Counted from the stretch's first letter, positions 16,008 to 26,070 are shown. The stretch is DNA of 64,000 bases from Lentibacillus sediminis (GCF_002763455.1 NZ_NIXK01000003.1:248001-312000), one strand, 5' to 3'. Notes: a model not told the origin generated them from the letters alone. Program-made: numbers and translations.

Positions 16008-19000
16008 TTGGACAAAAGAACAGGAACAGGCGATATACACAGATGGCAGTGACATCCTGGTCGCTGCTGCAGCAGGCTCAGGAAAAACGGCGGTGCTCGT
16101 GGAACGGATCATTCAAAAGCTGCTTAATAAGAACAACCCGACAGATATTGATCAGCTGCTTGTCGTGACATTTACAAATGCGGCTGCCCAGGAGATGCGT
16201 AACCGTGTCGGTTCAGCATTGGAAGCTGCATTGGCCGCAAATCCGGCCTCCCATCATTTAAAGAAACAGCTTTCTCTCTTGCAGAAGGCATCGATATCCA
16301 CTCTGCATTCCTTTTGCCTGGATATGATCAGACAATATGCGTATCTTTTGGATATTGATCCTGCTTTTCGGATTGCAGATGACATGGAAGCGGATTTGAT
16401 CAAGCAAGAAGTAATGGATGATTTGTTTGAAGAATGGTATGGCAGTGAGGATGAGGAAAAGCAGGCACAGTTTTTCGCTGTGGTTGATCGCTTTTCCAGT
16501 GACCGCAGTGATGCGGAGGTGGAGGATCTGGTGTTAAAGCTGTATCAATTCGCAATGCAGTCTCCATGGCCGGAGCACTGGCTGGATCAACTCGCCGCCG
16601 TTTATGATGTATCGGAGGATTGGCAGGAAGAGGAACTGGGCTGGCTGCAGATTATTCGCCGGGAAGTGGAAAATCAGTTTGCTGCGATAGAAGAAGAAAT
16701 GAATCAGGCGATGCAGCTGACCAGAGAAAATGATGGACCGTATCATTATGCAGAAGCTATCGATACGGATCTCGTCATGCTGCAGGAGGCGCGTGCGCAT
16801 TTGCAGTTTTCCTGGAGTGAGCTGCAGTCGTTTATGACAGATAGCACATTTGCAGCGCTTTCCCGGAAAAAAGCAGATTGTGATCCGGAGAAAAAGAAAC
16901 AGGTCCAGGATGTAAGAAATAGCTATAAAAAACGCTGGGAAAATATGAAGCGGGACTGGTTTAGCCGGGACCTGGAAGGGCATGTGGCAGACATGCGGGA
17001 AATGGCACCGGTTATTCGGCAGTTAGTCGAACTGGTCAAACAATTCCGGGACCGTTTTGCCAAACAAAAACAGGAGCAGGCCATTGTCGACTTTTCCGAC
17101 TTGGAGCATTTTTGCCTGCAATTGCTTACAGATGAAGCCTCTGATGGAGACAATCCGGTGCCTTCTCAGGTGGCAGCCGGATTCCAGCAGCAATTCAGTG
17201 AAGTGCTGATTGATGAATATCAGGATACCAATCTGGTGCAGGAGACAATTCTTCGTCTGATCAGTGATCAAATTGGACCGGGAAACCGCTTTATGGTAGG
17301 AGATGTCAAACAGAGTATCTACCGCTTTCGTCATGCGGAACCATCTCTGTTTATTGAAAAGTATAAGCAGTTTGCCGGTGCAGAAAGTCAGGGGAGACGA
17401 ATTGACCTGGCCAGCAATTTCCGCAGCAGGGAGCTTGTGTTGACAGGGGCAAATTATATTTTTCGGCAAATTCTTGATGAGGAATTGGGGGACATCTCCT
17501 ATGATTCGGATGCTGAGCTGATTTATGCCAATACCTCCTATGACAGTCTGCCGCTTGCTGCCCCTGGTCCGGAACTGCTAATTATTGACCGGGAAGCCCC
17601 CGAGGAACAGGAAACGGCAAATGATGAAGAAGATTATCAGGATTTGGAAAAAGCCCAACTCGAAGCGAGAGCGTATACGGAGAAAATCAAAACATGGATT
17701 GGTCAGAAAGAGGAAATGCCGCTTCAGGTTTTCGATAAAGAAACACAAGCACAGCGGGATCTGCAGTACCGCGATGTTGTAATTTTAATGCGGTCGATGA
17801 CATGGGCGCCGACGATTGCCGATGAACTGAAAAAACAGGGGATTCCTGTGTACGCGGAACTTTCCGCCGGTTATTTTGAGGCGATTGAAGTAAAAATTAT
17901 GATCAGTCTGCTGAAAGTAATTGATAATCCACGACAGGATATTCCGCTTGCTTCTGTACTGCGTTCTCCGATAGTAGGTTTAAACGAAGAAGAACTGGCC
18001 AGGGTTCGGCTTGCCGAAAGACAGCATACCTATTATGAAGCGCTGCTCGGTTTCAAACGGCAGAATACCGATAAAACGGCAGAGAAAGTGGAAGAATTTC
18101 TTGAACAGCTGGATGCTTTTCGTCTGGCTGCAAGGCAAGGAGCTCTATCTGATTTGATTTGGGATATTTACCGTAAGACCGGCTATTACGATTTTGTCGG
18201 CGGCATGCCAGGCGGTCGGCAGCGCCAGGCAAATCTGCGCGCACTCTATGATCGGGCCAGAGGCTATGAATCTACTTCTTTCCGGGGTCTGTTCCGTTTC
18301 CTGCGGTTCATTGAACGAATGGAGGAACGGGGAGACGATCTCGGAGCAGCCCGCGCGCTCAGTGAACAGGAAGATGTTGTACGAATGATGACGATCCACA
18401 AAAGTAAGGGGCTTGAGTTCCCTGTCGTCATTGTTGGTGGGATGGATAAGCAATTCAATCAGCAGGACTTAAATAATAAATATTTGCTGCACAAGGATTT
18501 GGGATTTGCCAGCAAGTACATTGATCCGGTGAAACGAATCACGTATCCGACACTGCTTTTCCAAGCAGTAAAAAGTGAGCTGAAACGAGAGTCCCTGGCG
18601 GAGGAAATGCGGGTGCTGTATGTGGCACTGACCAGAGCCAAGGAGAAACTTGTGATGGTTGGCAATGTCGCCTCGTTCGAGAAAAAGCAAAAAAAATGGC
18701 AAAAAATGGCTGATTATCAGAATTGGGTGCTTCCTGCCCATTTCCGCATGGAATCTAAGTCTTTTTTGGATTGGGTTGGACCTGCGCTAGTTCGTCATAA
18801 AGAAAATGCTTTACTAAGAACAGATGAGAGCGACGGTGCCGTGCTGAATGAGATACAAATGGACCCGTCCAAATGGGATGTGAGCCTTCTGCATGGAAGC
18901 GAACTGGCCAATTTGGATAAAACGGAGCAGGAAGCGGACGGGAAATTGCGAGAACATGTTGTTGAGTGGCAACCGGTTCCTGACGGTGATGAGACACTGG

Positions 19001-19731
19001 AGCAGTTTGTCGACAACCGTCTTTCTTATCAGTACCCGTTTGCCGAAGCGGCACAGGTAAGGGCGAAACAGACAGTGACGGAGATTAAGAGACAGCGGGA
19101 ATTAAAAGATGAATACAGCGGTGAGGAGTTTGTCAAAGGCTTCCGCAGTCCGATTGCTGAGCGCCCAAATTTTATGCAGAAAGAAAAAAAGATCACTTCT
19201 GCAGAGAGAGGAACAGCGATGCACACGGTGATGCAGCATTTGCCTATGAATGATCCACTCGGAGAACTTGAGATTGCTGAGCATGTGGAAGAACTTGCTG
19301 AGCGTGAGATCCTGACAAGGCAGGAGGCGGATATCATTGACTTGACCGCCATTGCGCAATTCTACCAATCTGCTGTTGCCAAGCGGATGATGGAAGCCCC
19401 GGTGCTATACCGGGAAGTGCCATTCAGTCTTTCCCTGCCTGCGGAAAAGGTATATACTGACTGGACTGGCAGCACCGGAGAAAAAGTGCTGATTCAGGGA
19501 GTCATCGACTGTGTCATACCACAAGATGGCGGATGGCAGATTTTGGATTACAAAACCGATGCCATCACCGATGCGGTGGATGAAAGGCTGAAACAAAGAA
19601 TGATCCAGCGCTATGAAACACAAATGAACCTTTACCGTTATGCCATTGAGCATATTTGGAAACAGCCGGTAAACGAGACGTATCTTTATTTCTTTGCAGG
19701 TGAACTGCTGCTGGAAGTGCCGGCAACATAA
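16000..19731 (+). CDS. addA: ATP-dependent helicase/nuclease subunit A, AddA
   Basis: A 1243-residue UvrD-type helicase-nuclease, partner of AddB in double-strand break repair. Visible motifs: Walker A AAAGSGKT near residue 25, motif II LIDEYQDTN near 404, motif III GDVKQSIYRFR, motif V TIHKSKGLEFP, motif VI LYVALTRAKEKL, and the C-terminal RecB nuclease motif ILDYKTDAI. A GTG three codons upstream is possible, but the AGAGGTGAACAGG context fits the ATG at 16000. Translation is probably coupled to addB through the 8-base overlap. Confidence 0.95.
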   Translation: MVNWTKEQEQAIYTDGSDILVAAAAGSGKTAVLVERIIQKLLNKNNPTDIDQLLVVTFTNAAAQEMRNRVGSALEAALAANPASHHLKKQLSLLQKASISTLHSFCLDMIRQYAYLLDIDPAFRIADDMEADLIKQEVMDDLFEEWYGSEDEEKQAQFFAVVDRFSSDRSDAEVEDLVLKLYQFAMQSPWPEHWLDQLAAVYDVSEDWQEEELGWLQIIRREVENQFAAIEEEMNQAMQLTRENDGPYHYAEAIDTDLVMLQEARAHLQFSWSELQSFMTDSTFAALSRKKADCDPEKKKQVQDVRNSYKKRWENMKRDWFSRDLEGHVADMREMAPVIRQLVELVKQFRDRFAKQKQEQAIVDFSDLEHFCLQLLTDEASDGDNPVPSQVAAGFQQQFSEVLIDEYQDTNLVQETILRLISDQIGPGNRFMVGDVKQSIYRFRHAEPSLFIEKYKQFAGAESQGRRIDLASNFRSRELVLTGANYIFRQILDEELGDISYDSDAELIYANTSYDSLPLAAPGPELLIIDREAPEEQETANDEEDYQDLEKAQLEARAYTEKIKTWIGQKEEMPLQVFDKETQAQRDLQYRDVVILMRSMTWAPTIADELKKQGIPVYAELSAGYFEAIEVKIMISLLKVIDNPRQDIPLASVLRSPIVGLNEEELARVRLAERQHTYYEALLGFKRQNTDKTAEKVEEFLEQLDAFRLAARQGALSDLIWDIYRKTGYYDFVGGMPGGRQRQANLRALYDRARGYESTSFRGLFRFLRFIERMEERGDDLGAARALSEQEDVVRMMTIHKSKGLEFPVVIVGGMDKQFNQQDLNNKYLLHKDLGFASKYIDPVKRITYPTLLFQAVKSELKRESLAEEMRVLYVALTRAKEKLVMVGNVASFEKKQKKWQKMADYQNWVLPAHFRMESKSFLDWVGPALVRHKENALLRTDESDGAVLNEIQMDPSKWDVSLLHGSELANLDKTEQEADGKLREHVVEWQPVPDGDETLEQFVDNRLSYQYPFAEAAQVRAKQTVTEIKRQRELKDEYSGEEFVKGFRSPIAERPNFMQKEKKITSAERGTAMHTVMQHLPMNDPLGELEIAEHVEELAEREILTRQEADIIDLTAIAQFYQSAVAKRMMEAPVLYREVPFSLSLPAEKVYTDWTGSTGEKVLIQGVIDCVIPQDGGWQILDYKTDAITDAVDERLKQRMIQRYETQMNLYRYAIEHIWKQPVNETYLYFFAGELLLEVPAT

Positions 19732-19741
19732 TGTTAATTAG

Positions 19742-19770
19742 TTGTTTTTACTTGTTGGACGTGGTAGAAT
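19742..19770 (+). promoter_or_regulatory. Probable sigma-A promoter of the PTS operon
   Basis: TTGTTT and TAGAAT separated by 17 bases, about 25 bases upstream of the antiterminator target. The predicted transcript would start near 19777 and include the whole RAT/terminator leader. Confidence 0.5.
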
Positions 19771-19793
19771 TTTGGTAGAAACAGATGAATTGG

Positions 19794-19826
19794 CATCACA
19801 TGTTACTGACATGATCAGGCATGGTG
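19794..19826 (+). promoter_or_regulatory. Ribonucleic antiterminator (RAT), GlcT-type
   Basis: The stretch contains TGTTACTGACATGATCAGGC, which closely resembles RAT sequences bound by BglG/SacT/GlcT-family proteins (TGTTACTG then CAGGCA). Its 3' arm (CAGGCATG) is also the 5' arm of the terminator below, so protein binding to the RAT would stop the terminator forming. The gene for such an antiterminator is the second gene downstream. Confidence 0.7.
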
Positions 19827-19876
19827 GTATTTTAGAAGGGGGATATGATTCCTCCTCTATACCGCCATGCCTTTTT
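19817..19876 (+). terminator. Leader terminator overlapping the RAT
   Basis: AGGCATGGTGGTAT pairs with ATACCGCCATGCCT (14 pairs, one of them G-U), followed by TTTTT. It lies between the promoter and the EIIA start and shares eight bases with the RAT, the usual layout for antitermination control. Confidence 0.75.
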
Positions 19877-19943
19877 AATTGCCGATATTCAGTGCATACT
19901 AATCTACAAACAAAATTATACAACAATCAAAGGAGTGTTTTTC

Positions 19944-20438
19944 ATGTTAAAAAACTTATTTAAAAAAGGAGATTCCAATACAGAGATATACGCACCAGCG
20001 AATGGTAAAATTGTTCCGCTGGAGGAGGTGCCTGACCCGGTATTCAGTCAAAAAATGATGGGGGACGGTATTGCAATCCAACCATCTGATGGCAACATTT
20101 ACGCACCGATTGATGCCGAGGTGGTCCAGCTTCCGGATTCGAAGCATGCCATTGGACTCAGAACGAAAGATGGCATCGAAATCCTGATTCATATTGGGCT
20201 TGAAACGGTTTCGCTTGAGGGAAAAGGGTTTACAGTTCATGTCGCGGCAGGCGATAAGGTCACTAAGGGTCAGCTGTTGATGGAATGTGATCTTGAATAT
20301 ATTCGCAGCAATGCATCAAGTGACGTAACGCCAATTGTAATTACAAACGGCCAGGAAACAGGCAAGACGTTCACGATGACAGACGTAACCGAGGCCAATT
20401 ATGAAGAAACTGTAATTATCACTGCCTCGGATAAATAG
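19944..20438 (+). CDS. PTS EIIA component, glucose (Crr) family
   Basis: A 164-residue EIIA of the glucose superfamily that takes phosphate from HPr and passes it to EIIB. The fold's N-terminal IYAPANGKIVPLEEVPDPVFSQKMMG is characteristic, the first His is H68 (DSKHAIGL), and the phosphorylated His is H83 in ILIHIGLETVSL. An AAGGAG box precedes the ATG at 19944; the frame is open 33 codons upstream but through the leader terminator. It is the first gene of a three-gene operon with an antiterminator and an EIICB lacking its own EIIA domain, so it probably serves that transporter. Confidence 0.88.
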   Translation: MLKNLFKKGDSNTEIYAPANGKIVPLEEVPDPVFSQKMMGDGIAIQPSDGNIYAPIDAEVVQLPDSKHAIGLRTKDGIEILIHIGLETVSLEGKGFTVHVAAGDKVTKGQLLMECDLEYIRSNASSDVTPIVITNGQETGKTFTMTDVTEANYEETVIITASDK

Positions 20439-20469
20439 TTTTGCGGGAGTCAAGGGGAGGTGTGCCTGG

Positions 20470-21288
20470 ATGAAAATCAGACAGATACTAAACAATAATG
20501 CGGTCATTGTGATGGACCAAGGGGAAGAAAAAATCGCCGTCGGTTCAGGGGTGAGTTTTGACAAGCGAAAAAATGATGTCGTAAACCCGAAAAAAATTGA
20601 AAAGCTGTTTGTACTAAAAGAAAATGAAAAACTGCAGCAGCTTTTGCTCCGGATACCGGAAGAACATTTTACTCTTTCGGAAAAAATCATTGACTATGCG
20701 GAAAAACAGCTTGATACCGAATTGAATGACCATATCCGGGTACAGCTTGCCGATCATATTTCGTTTGCAATTGAACGGGAACAGAATGGGATTCAGTTAA
20801 AAAATGCCTTGCTAAGAGAGATTAAAGTTTTATACAGGCAGGAGTTTGATGTCGGCCTGTGGGCGATACAACTGATTAAAGAAAAGATGGAGATAAAGAT
20901 GCCTGTTGATGAGGCTGCATTTATTGCCCTGTACATTCACACGATGAAAAGTAAAGGTGGTGATATCCATGAAACAGTCCGGCAAACGACAATGATACAG
21001 AAGATGGTGCAGGTCATCAGCGACTTTTTGTCCATTACGATTGATGCGACGGACATATCCTATGATCGGCTTGTCACACACCTGCAATTTGCTTTGATGA
21101 GGGCGAAGTATCAGGACAGTCACGTAATGGATCAGGAAATGTTTGAAATGATCAAACAGAAATATCCTATTTCCTACCAATGTGCCAAACAGGTAGCGGA
21201 AGAAGCAGCTGTTTCGTTTGGGATTATCTTGCCGGAGGAAGAGCTGGGGTACATTACCCTTCATATTGAGCGGCTTCGGCCAAATTAA
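20470..21288 (+). CDS. BglG/GlcT-family transcription antiterminator
   Basis: A 272-residue RNA-binding antiterminator. The N-terminal co-antiterminator domain (about 1-55) begins MKIRQILNNNAVIVMD and includes GSGVSFDKRKND. Two PTS regulation domains follow: PRD1 (about 65-170) with histidines in LADHISFA and YIHTMK, and PRD2 (about 172-272) with LVTHLQFA and the C-terminal ITLHIERL. Such proteins are phosphorylated by PTS components when substrate is absent. The nearest RAT is in the leader of this same operon, so the gene probably controls its own transcription. Whether it is GlcT, LicT or another member is not certain; the RAT looks GlcT-like. Confidence 0.85.
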   Translation: MKIRQILNNNAVIVMDQGEEKIAVGSGVSFDKRKNDVVNPKKIEKLFVLKENEKLQQLLLRIPEEHFTLSEKIIDYAEKQLDTELNDHIRVQLADHISFAIEREQNGIQLKNALLREIKVLYRQEFDVGLWAIQLIKEKMEIKMPVDEAAFIALYIHTMKSKGGDIHETVRQTTMIQKMVQVISDFLSITIDATDISYDRLVTHLQFALMRAKYQDSHVMDQEMFEMIKQKYPISYQCAKQVAEEAAVSFGIILPEEELGYITLHIERLRPN

Positions 21289-21372
21289 AAGGGGCAGGGA
21301 TTATTTTGAAAACGGAACCATATAGAGCTATTTATACTTTAATGTTGTAAAAAATTGATAGGAGGAAAAATC

Positions 21373-22851
21373 ATGATGAACTATTTGCAGAATCTCGGTC
21401 GGTCGTTGATGCTGCCTGTTGCTGTATTGCCTGCCGCCGCGCTTCTGATAGGGATTGGAAACTGGATCCTGAATTTAATTAGTCAGGATAGTGTTATCGG
21501 TAATTTTCTGACAAGCGGCGGGAATGCTATTCTTGGTAATCTTGGCGTACTCTTTGCGGTTGGTGTCGCTGTCGGAATGTCCAAAGAGCAGGATGGGGCG
21601 GCCGGGCTAAGCGGTTTGGTTTCCTGGCTGGTTGCGACTACCGTTCTAAGTGTGAGCGGAGTTGCTGGACTTCAGGGTATTGAGGAAAGCGCAGTCAATC
21701 CTGCATTTGGAAATATCGCAAACGTCTTTATCGGGATATTATCCGGTATTGTTGCATCCATCATGTATAACAGGTTCAGCAATGTCCGGCTGCCTGATGC
21801 GCTTGCTTTCTTCAGCGGCAAACGCTTGGTGCCAATTATGAGTGCAGCAGCCATGATGGTTGTATCAGCCGTTCTATTCTTTGTCTGGCCAATCGTTTAC
21901 AATGGTTTGGTATCATTCGGTGAAGCGATCATTGGGCTGGAGGCTGTTGGTGCAGGAATATACGGTTTCTTAAACCGGTTGCTTATCCCGACAGGTCTCC
22001 ACCATGCGTTAAACTCGGTTTTCTGGTTTGATGTTGCCGGAATCAATGATATTGCCAACTTCTGGGCAAGTGAAGGGGAAAAAGGTATTACCGGCCGTTA
22101 TCAGGCAGGTTTCTATCCGATTATGATGTTCGGTCTTCCTGCAGCTGCTCTGGCGATGTATCACACAGCCAAAACGAAGCGGAAAAAACAGGCTGCATCT
22201 CTTTTAATGGCAGCAGCTTTTGCATCCTTCTTTACCGGTGTTACAGAGGCACTTGAATTCTCATTCATGTTCCTGGCTCCTGTATTGTTTGTTGTACACG
22301 CAGCGTTGACTGGACTTTCCATGTTCATTGCGGCGTTGTTTGAGTGGACGGCTGGCTTCAGTTTCAGTGCCGGTTTTGTTGACTACACACTGAGTTTGGC
22401 TGTTCCAATTGCTAACCAGCCATACATGCTGCTTGTGCAGGGTCTGGTATTTGCCGTGATTTATTACTTCCTGTTCCGTTTCCTGATTCTTAAATTTGAT
22501 TTGAAAACCCCGGGAAGGGAAGCAGATGAACCAGGAGAAGGAGCAGTAGAAGAAAGCTACGAAGCAGATGATGAGACACCAGTTGCTGGTGAAAAAGATG
22601 AAACAGCTGTGATGGCTGAGAAAATCTACGAAGGTCTTGGCGGGGATGAAAACGTCCGAACAGTTGATAATTGTGTATCCCGCCTGCGTCTCGAAGTGGA
22701 AGACATGGACAAGGTCGATCAAGATAAAATCAAGAAAACCGGCGTGCCGGGTATCAATGTGGTCGGCAAGCATAATATTCAGGTTGTCGTCGGTACACAA
22801 GTGCAATTTGTGGCTGATGAGATCCGGAAGATACGCAAAAAAGATAAATAA
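21373..22851 (+). CDS. PTS EIICB transporter, glucose/N-acetylglucosamine family
   Basis: A roughly 492-residue membrane permease with an EIIC domain (residues 1 to about 385; about ten hydrophobic segments) and a C-terminal EIIB domain (about 415-492). EIIC shows RLLIPTGLHHALNSVFWF, the family's substrate-site motif, and FTGVTEALEFSFMF. The EIIB phosphorylation Cys is in VDNCVSRLRLEV. An acidic, Glu-rich linker joins the domains. No EIIA domain is attached; the operon's first gene supplies one. TAGGAGG precedes two adjacent ATG codons at 21373 and 21376. The sugar (glucose, GlcNAc or another) cannot be told. Confidence 0.85.
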   Translation: MMNYLQNLGRSLMLPVAVLPAAALLIGIGNWILNLISQDSVIGNFLTSGGNAILGNLGVLFAVGVAVGMSKEQDGAAGLSGLVSWLVATTVLSVSGVAGLQGIEESAVNPAFGNIANVFIGILSGIVASIMYNRFSNVRLPDALAFFSGKRLVPIMSAAAMMVVSAVLFFVWPIVYNGLVSFGEAIIGLEAVGAGIYGFLNRLLIPTGLHHALNSVFWFDVAGINDIANFWASEGEKGITGRYQAGFYPIMMFGLPAAALAMYHTAKTKRKKQAASLLMAAAFASFFTGVTEALEFSFMFLAPVLFVVHAALTGLSMFIAALFEWTAGFSFSAGFVDYTLSLAVPIANQPYMLLVQGLVFAVIYYFLFRFLILKFDLKTPGREADEPGEGAVEESYEADDETPVAGEKDETAVMAEKIYEGLGGDENVRTVDNCVSRLRLEVEDMDKVDQDKIKKTGVPGINVVGKHNIQVVVGTQVQFVADEIRKIRKKDK

Positions 22852-22863
22852 GGAATGGAGGAG

Positions 22864-22895
22864 CGGACAGCACGGATGGTGCTGTCCGTTTTTTT
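22864..22895 (+). terminator. Intrinsic terminator of the PTS operon
   Basis: Stem CGGACAGCAC / GTGCTGTCCG with a short loop, followed by seven or more T residues. It starts 13 bases after the EIICB stop. Confidence 0.88.
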
Positions 22896-23142
22896 GGTTT
22901 TTGAGGGAAGGTGCGGTAGTCAGAGCGGGAAGGATTCAACCTAAAGAGGGGATAAGGACCGGAGCGGGAGAGAGTGTTGCTCTCATGCATTTTGAGCTCC
23001 CATTTCGTCAGTTTTGCACGAGGGAGTGCTGGTATCAGATACCGGCCTCAGCAACAAAATTCATCCCTGGAAAAGAAGGATTCCGGAAAGTTTGCTAGAA
23101 TATGATATACAGATACAAATTTAACCAGGAGAGGGTTGGATT

Positions 23143-24333
23143 ATGGAACCTCAAGCAGCTCCGACGAAAGAAGCGAACCGTCTGCAGTGGGTGGACGCCG
23201 CCCGCGGGTTCGCTATTTTTGGTATTTTTATGGTAAATATCGGTTCCTTCTCTGCCCCGTATTTCTTATATGGCGGGGAGAGGGAGGCGTGGCCGGCAGC
23301 CATTGATCAATTTGCAATTACATTTATCGATGTGTTTTTTCAGGCGAGTTTTTATACCTTGTTTTCTATTTTATTCGGCTTCGGTTTTCAGATGATGAAA
23401 GACAGACTGGAGATCAGAGGGACGGCATACCGGCCGTTTTTGACCAAAAGGCTGTTCATTCTAATCGGCTTTGGATTGGTGCATGCCTTCCTCATCTGGC
23501 ATGGAGATATTTTGCTGTCTTATGGAATTATTGGACTGTTGATGCTGCCGTTTCTGACGGTGAGAGGGAGGACGCTTCTGATTTGGGCTGCGATCCTGCT
23601 TGGCGGCAGTGTTGGCTTTTTCACACTGATGTATTACCTGGCACGGGATTTTCTCGGCTTTGTAAATCGTCCGGCTATTCAGCAGGCTTTAGTCAATTAT
23701 CAGAGTGGCAGTCTGACGGCGATCTGGTCACAGAATTATGTTGATTGGGTCTACAGTAATGGGGTTTTTGGTTACGTCATTATGGTGTTTATGCTGCTGC
23801 CGCTGTTTTTGTTCGGGATGTTTCTGGCGAAGCGGCGTTTTCTGCAGGAACCCGGACAGCACCGGGCCATATTGGTGCGGCTATGGGTCGTGTCATTGGT
23901 TTTATTTTTGCTGTTAAAACTGGGTCCATATGCGTTTGGCAATCCGGTGTGGTTTTCTTATATGCAGGATAATCTTGGCGGGACTGCATCCGCATTGTTT
24001 TATATTCTGTCGATCACACTGCTGGCCCAGAGGAATGTCGGCTACCGGCTGGTGCGGCCATTTACATATGTGGGGCGGATGGCATTGAGCAATTACATCG
24101 CACAATCGCTGATCAGCTTTGTTCTTTTCTACGGAGTTGGCTTTGGTTTGTACGGTTCTATTAACCCATCTCTGGGGATAGGAATCGTGGTTATTATCTT
24201 CAGTCTGCAGGTTCTTGCCAGCAAGTGGTGGATGGCCCGTTTTTCCTTTGGTCCGCTGGAGTGGCTATGGCGGAGTTTGACTTACGGAAAACGGCAGCCG
24301 TTTCGGCGGGAAAGATCACGTAAGCCAAAATAA
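23143..24333 (+). CDS. DUF418-family polytopic membrane protein
   Basis: A 396-residue integral membrane protein of the YeiB/YxaH group with a C-terminal DUF418 domain. The N-terminal signature RLQWVDAARGFAIFGIFMVN is typical, and the C-terminal half contains RPFTYVGRMALSNYIAQSLI, the DUF418 hallmark. About nine or ten hydrophobic segments can be counted. The function is not known. AGGAGAGGG precedes the ATG by a suitable distance. It stands alone between the PTS terminator and a convergent rocD; the 240 bases before it hold no visible gene. Parts of the gene look GC-richer than its neighbours by eye. Confidence 0.8.
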   Translation: MEPQAAPTKEANRLQWVDAARGFAIFGIFMVNIGSFSAPYFLYGGEREAWPAAIDQFAITFIDVFFQASFYTLFSILFGFGFQMMKDRLEIRGTAYRPFLTKRLFILIGFGLVHAFLIWHGDILLSYGIIGLLMLPFLTVRGRTLLIWAAILLGGSVGFFTLMYYLARDFLGFVNRPAIQQALVNYQSGSLTAIWSQNYVDWVYSNGVFGYVIMVFMLLPLFLFGMFLAKRRFLQEPGQHRAILVRLWVVSLVLFLLLKLGPYAFGNPVWFSYMQDNLGGTASALFYILSITLLAQRNVGYRLVRPFTYVGRMALSNYIAQSLISFVLFYGVGFGLYGSINPSLGIGIVVIIFSLQVLASKWWMARFSFGPLEWLWRSLTYGKRQPFRRERSRKPK

Positions 24334-24362
24334 AACCACTCCTCATCCGGAGTGGTTTTACA
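24333..24362. terminator. Bidirectional terminator between the DUF418 gene and rocD
   Basis: A perfect 11-bp stem AAAACCACTCC / GGAGTGGTTTT with a 6-base loop between two convergent genes. Confidence 0.88.
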
Positions 24363-24366
24363 CATT

Positions 24367-25563
24367 TTAGCCTTGCAGTACTTCTTTGATCTGCCCAACA
24401 GCCCATTCGAGGTCTTTTTTCTCAATAGTGAGCGGTGGGGCAAAACGGATAACATTTTCATGGGTTTCCTTGCAGAGGAGCCCTTTTTCTTTCAGTTCTT
24501 CACAGTATGGACGTGCGGACTCGGTCAGTTCCACACCAACGAACAGGCCTTTACCGCGAACTTCTTTGATTTTCGGATTCTTGATTTTCTTCAGTTCGCC
24601 CATCATGTAATTGCCCAGTTCCAATGAGCGTTCCGGCAGTTTCTCTTCTTCCAGGACGTCAAGAGCTGCGATGGATACCGCAGAGGCCAGCGGGTTTCCT
24701 CCGAAAGTGGAACCGTGGGACCCCGGGTTGAAAACACCAAGCACGTCTTTGTTCGCGACGATGCAGGAAATAGGGAAGACGCCTCCGCCAAGTGCTTTGC
24801 CGAGAATATACATATCCGGTGAAACATTTTCCCATTCGCAGGCAAACATTTTCCCGGTGCGTCCAAGACCTGCCTGGATCTCATCTGCAATGTAGAGCAC
24901 ATTATTTTCTTTACAAACATCAAAGGCTTCTTTCAGGAACCCTTCCGGCGGCATGACGATTCCCGCTTCGCCCTGAATCGGTTCAAACAGGAAGCCGGCG
25001 GTGTTTTCGTTAATTGCTTCTTTCAATGCTTCCACATCCCCGTATGGAACCAGTTTAATTCCCGGAAGAAGAGGTCCAAAGCCTCGCTGATACTCCGTCT
25101 CGGAGGACAGGGACACTGCGGTCATCGTGCGGCCGTGAAAATTCCCTTCACAAGCAATAATTTCTGCCTTGTTTTCCTCCACCCCTTTGACATCATAGGC
25201 CCAGCGGCGGGCTGCCTTTATGGCTGTTTCCACTGCTTCTGCCCCTGTATTCATTGGGAGTGCCATTTCTTTGTTGGTCAGTTTGCAGATTTTCTCATAC
25301 CATGGCCCAAGCTGATCGTTATGGAAGGCTCGGGAGGTTAGGGTAACTGCGTCTGCTTGTTTCTTTAATGCGTCAATGATTCTCGGATGGCGATGCCCCT
25401 GGTTAAGCGCGGAATACGAGCTCAGCATATCCATATAGCGGTTGCCTTCCGGGTCTTCCACCCAGACACCCTCCGCTTTAGTTATGACTACAGGAAGCGG
25501 GTGGTAGTTTTTCGCGCCATATTCCTGTGTCTGATCAATAATCTCCTGACTGTTCAATACCAT
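24367..25563 (-). CDS. rocD: Ornithine aminotransferase RocD
   Basis: A 398-residue class III PLP-dependent aminotransferase that converts ornithine and 2-oxoglutarate to glutamate semialdehyde and glutamate in arginine breakdown. Visible landmarks: the N-terminal [26 protein letters not shown], the PLP phosphate site [19 protein letters not shown], the Asp in [15 protein letters not shown], and the Schiff-base Lys in [11 protein letters not shown]. Length is that of bacterial OAT. A GGAGGGATAAT sequence precedes the ATG. No other roc gene is adjacent, so its regulation cannot be read from here. Confidence 0.92.
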   Translation of the reverse strand: MVLNSQEIIDQTQEYGAKNYHPLPVVITKAEGVWVEDPEGNRYMDMLSSYSALNQGHRHPRIIDALKKQADAVTLTSRAFHNDQLGPWYEKICKLTNKEMALPMNTGAEAVETAIKAARRWAYDVKGVEENKAEIIACEGNFHGRTMTAVSLSSETEYQRGFGPLLPGIKLVPYGDVEALKEAINENTAGFLFEPIQGEAGIVMPPEGFLKEAFDVCKENNVLYIADEIQAGLGRTGKMFACEWENVSPDMYILGKALGGGVFPISCIVANKDVLGVFNPGSHGSTFGGNPLASAVSIAALDVLEEEKLPERSLELGNYMMGELKKIKNPKIKEVRGKGLFVGVELTESARPYCEELKEKGLLCKETHENVIRFAPPLTIEKKDLEWAVGQIKEVLQG

Positions 25564-25710
25564 ATTATCCCTCCGATGAATGAAATTCGGTTCTCTTTAT
25601 TTAGTATAACAGGTTTTGCTTTTTTGACATATTCTTGGGCGGTTTGAAAATGATTTTTTGCAGGGGACATGATATGATGGCAATAGTTAGGAAATGAAGG
25701 AGGAAACAAC

Positions 25711-26070
25711 GTGACACATATGCACATCACCTCATGGGTTTTGGCACTGATTCTTTTTATTGTCGCTTTGATAATGTATAAGCAGGGAAAAGGAAAACCG
25801 GCAAAAATTGTACATATGATTTTGCGGCTTGATTATTTGTTTATTTTGTACACGGGTGGAAGTTTGATCACGGGGTATTTGACCAATTTTACAATGCCGC
25901 TGTCCGCGGAGGCGATTGTAAAAGGATTGGCCGGCATTTGGGTAATTGCTGCCATGGAAATGATTCTGGTCAAGCAGAAGAAAGCAAAACCGGCAACAGG
26001 AGCATGGATTCAGCTGCTGATTGCGGTGGCTCTGACGCTGATCCTTGGTTTCTGGCGTCTGCCGTTGTAG
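25711..26070 (+). CDS. yisL: YisL-family (UPF0344) membrane protein
   Basis: A 119-residue protein with four hydrophobic segments (about residues 6-24, 38-57, 67-86 and 96-116). The start MTHMHITSWVLALILF, the LDYLFILYTGG motif and the glycine/proline end match YisL of B. subtilis. Function unknown. The start is GTG, 7 bases after AAGGAGG; an ATG three codons later is too far from that site. A hairpin terminator follows. Confidence 0.85.
   Translation: MTHMHITSWVLALILFIVALIMYKQGKGKPAKIVHMILRLDYLFILYTGGSLITGYLTNFTMPLSAEAIVKGLAGIWVIAAMEMILVKQKKAKPATGAWIQLLIAVALTLILGFWRLPL

Noticed and set aside
19845-19943. Extended N-terminus of the PTS EIIA protein
   Set aside because: The extra 33 codons run through the leader terminator and lack a ribosome binding site; the AAGGAG box fits the ATG at 19944.
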